Of a stretch of 23,809 nucleotides of DNA, positions 23,588 to 23,809 are shown piece after piece. Under the pieces are notes generated by a model, which was not told where the DNA came from, searched no databases, and saw only the letters and a program-made list of their open reading frames with translations. Numbering within the stretch: position 1 is the first letter of the stretch; every line of letters begins with the position of its first letter. The stretch comes from a virus: positions 1 to 23,809 of the IMG/VR virus record IMGVR_UViG_3300021964_000537, one strand, 5' to 3'. The position numbers and the translations under genes are program-made.

Positions 23588-23650
23588 ATGAAAAACAATA
23601 ATGAACAAAAATGCATGGAACACTTCAAATCTTTTATTAGAACCAAATAA
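23588..23650 (+). CDS. Possible 20-aa leader ORF overlapping the uvsW start
   Basis: The best ribosome site here, AAAGGAG (23574-23580), is 7 bases before the ATG at 23588, which opens a 20-codon frame (KNNNEQKCMEHFKSFIRTK after Met) that is not the uvsW frame and runs 50 bases into it. It may be a leader peptide coupling to uvsW, or chance. A still shorter ATG-TGA lies at 23583. Confidence 0.25.
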   Translation: MKNNNEQKCMEHFKSFIRTK

Positions 23651-23809
23651 AATACGTGGTAATGTTTTGATAGTTTCGAAAGAGAATGAAGTTTATATGA
23701 AGGTTGATGCAGAACCTGTTATTCGACAGGAGCTGACAGACTTCTTTTCATTTACGGTACCTGGTGCTAAGTTTATGCCAGCGTATCGTAATCGTGTCTG
23801 GGATGGCAA
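23601..23809 (+). CDS. uvsW: Helicase UvsW, N-terminal part (cut by window edge)
   Basis: RNA-DNA and branched-DNA helicase that moves T4-like phages from origin-dependent to recombination-dependent replication. Only about 69 residues are visible. The segment VDAEPVIRQELTDFFSFTVP and the end YRNRVWDGK align with the T4 UvsW N-terminal domain (HELRDFFSFEADGYRF... WDGR). The start at 23601 is the only ATG before the conserved region in this frame after the in-frame stop at 23589-23591, apart from an internal ATG at 23697 that would remove the first strand. The ATG at 23601 has no close ribosome site; see the leader ORF. The helicase motifs lie beyond the window. Confidence 0.9.
   Translation, partial: MNKNAWNTSNLLLEPNKIRGNVLIVSKENEVYMKVDAEPVIRQELTDFFSFTVPGAKFMPAYRNRVWDG

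Overview
This window is the virion-morphogenesis core of a T4-like contractile-tailed phage (Straboviridae or T4-like marine myovirus type). The gene order is that of T4 and its marine relatives: gp14, gp15, gp16, gp17, gp18, gp19, gp20, then gp67, a gp68-position gene, gp21, gp22, gp23, a gp3-position tail-tube-fold gene, uvsY and uvsW. Every gene is on the + strand. The first gene (gp14) is cut by the left edge and the last (uvsW) by the right edge. The AT-rich DNA, the order gp23 - short gene - gp3-like - uvsY - uvsW, and the small portal-to-capsid genes suggest a marine T4-like phage of the cyanophage/Pelagibacter-phage kind. That is inference; nothing in the window fixes the host.

Layout. 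2-2131 holds the neck and tail-completion genes and the small terminase, tightly packed. 2132-2257 is a 126-base gap with an antisense-facing promoter-like repeat. 2258-6527 holds large terminase, tail sheath and tail tube, closed by an intrinsic terminator. 6627-8273 is the portal. 8276-17738 is a 9.5-kb accessory block of seven genes not found at this place in T4: a collagen-like protein, an 880-aa structural protein, a small excisionase-like HTH protein, a CxxCxxCC metal-cluster protein, and structural proteins of 593, 818 and 214 aa. 17779-22208 is the head core (gp67, gp68-like, a 130-aa unknown, protease gp21, scaffold gp22, major capsid gp23), closed by a second terminator. 22289-23051 holds a small conserved-type gene and a second tail-tube-fold protein. 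23117 onward is the recombination pair uvsY-uvsW.

Regulation. Nine perfect copies of the T4 late-promoter octamer TATAAATA sit in front of nine genes or gene groups, so the structural genes should be read by a gp55-type late sigma system. uvsY and uvsW have no TATAAATA. Each is preceded by a sigma70-like pair TTTACT-N17-TATAAT, so they were probably expressed earlier. No gap exceeds 300 bases, and I saw no tRNA, CRISPR, IS element or integrase.

The most unusual observation is a 50-bp inverted repeat (49/50 identical) carrying the uvsY promoter. One copy lies upstream of uvsY. The other lies 20.9 kb away between gp16 and gp17 and points leftward, antisense to the late genes. It looks like a duplicated or mobile promoter cassette, or an inversion/recombination site. 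Second in interest is the adhesin-like block between portal and head-core genes, with its embedded HTH and cysteine-cluster genes.
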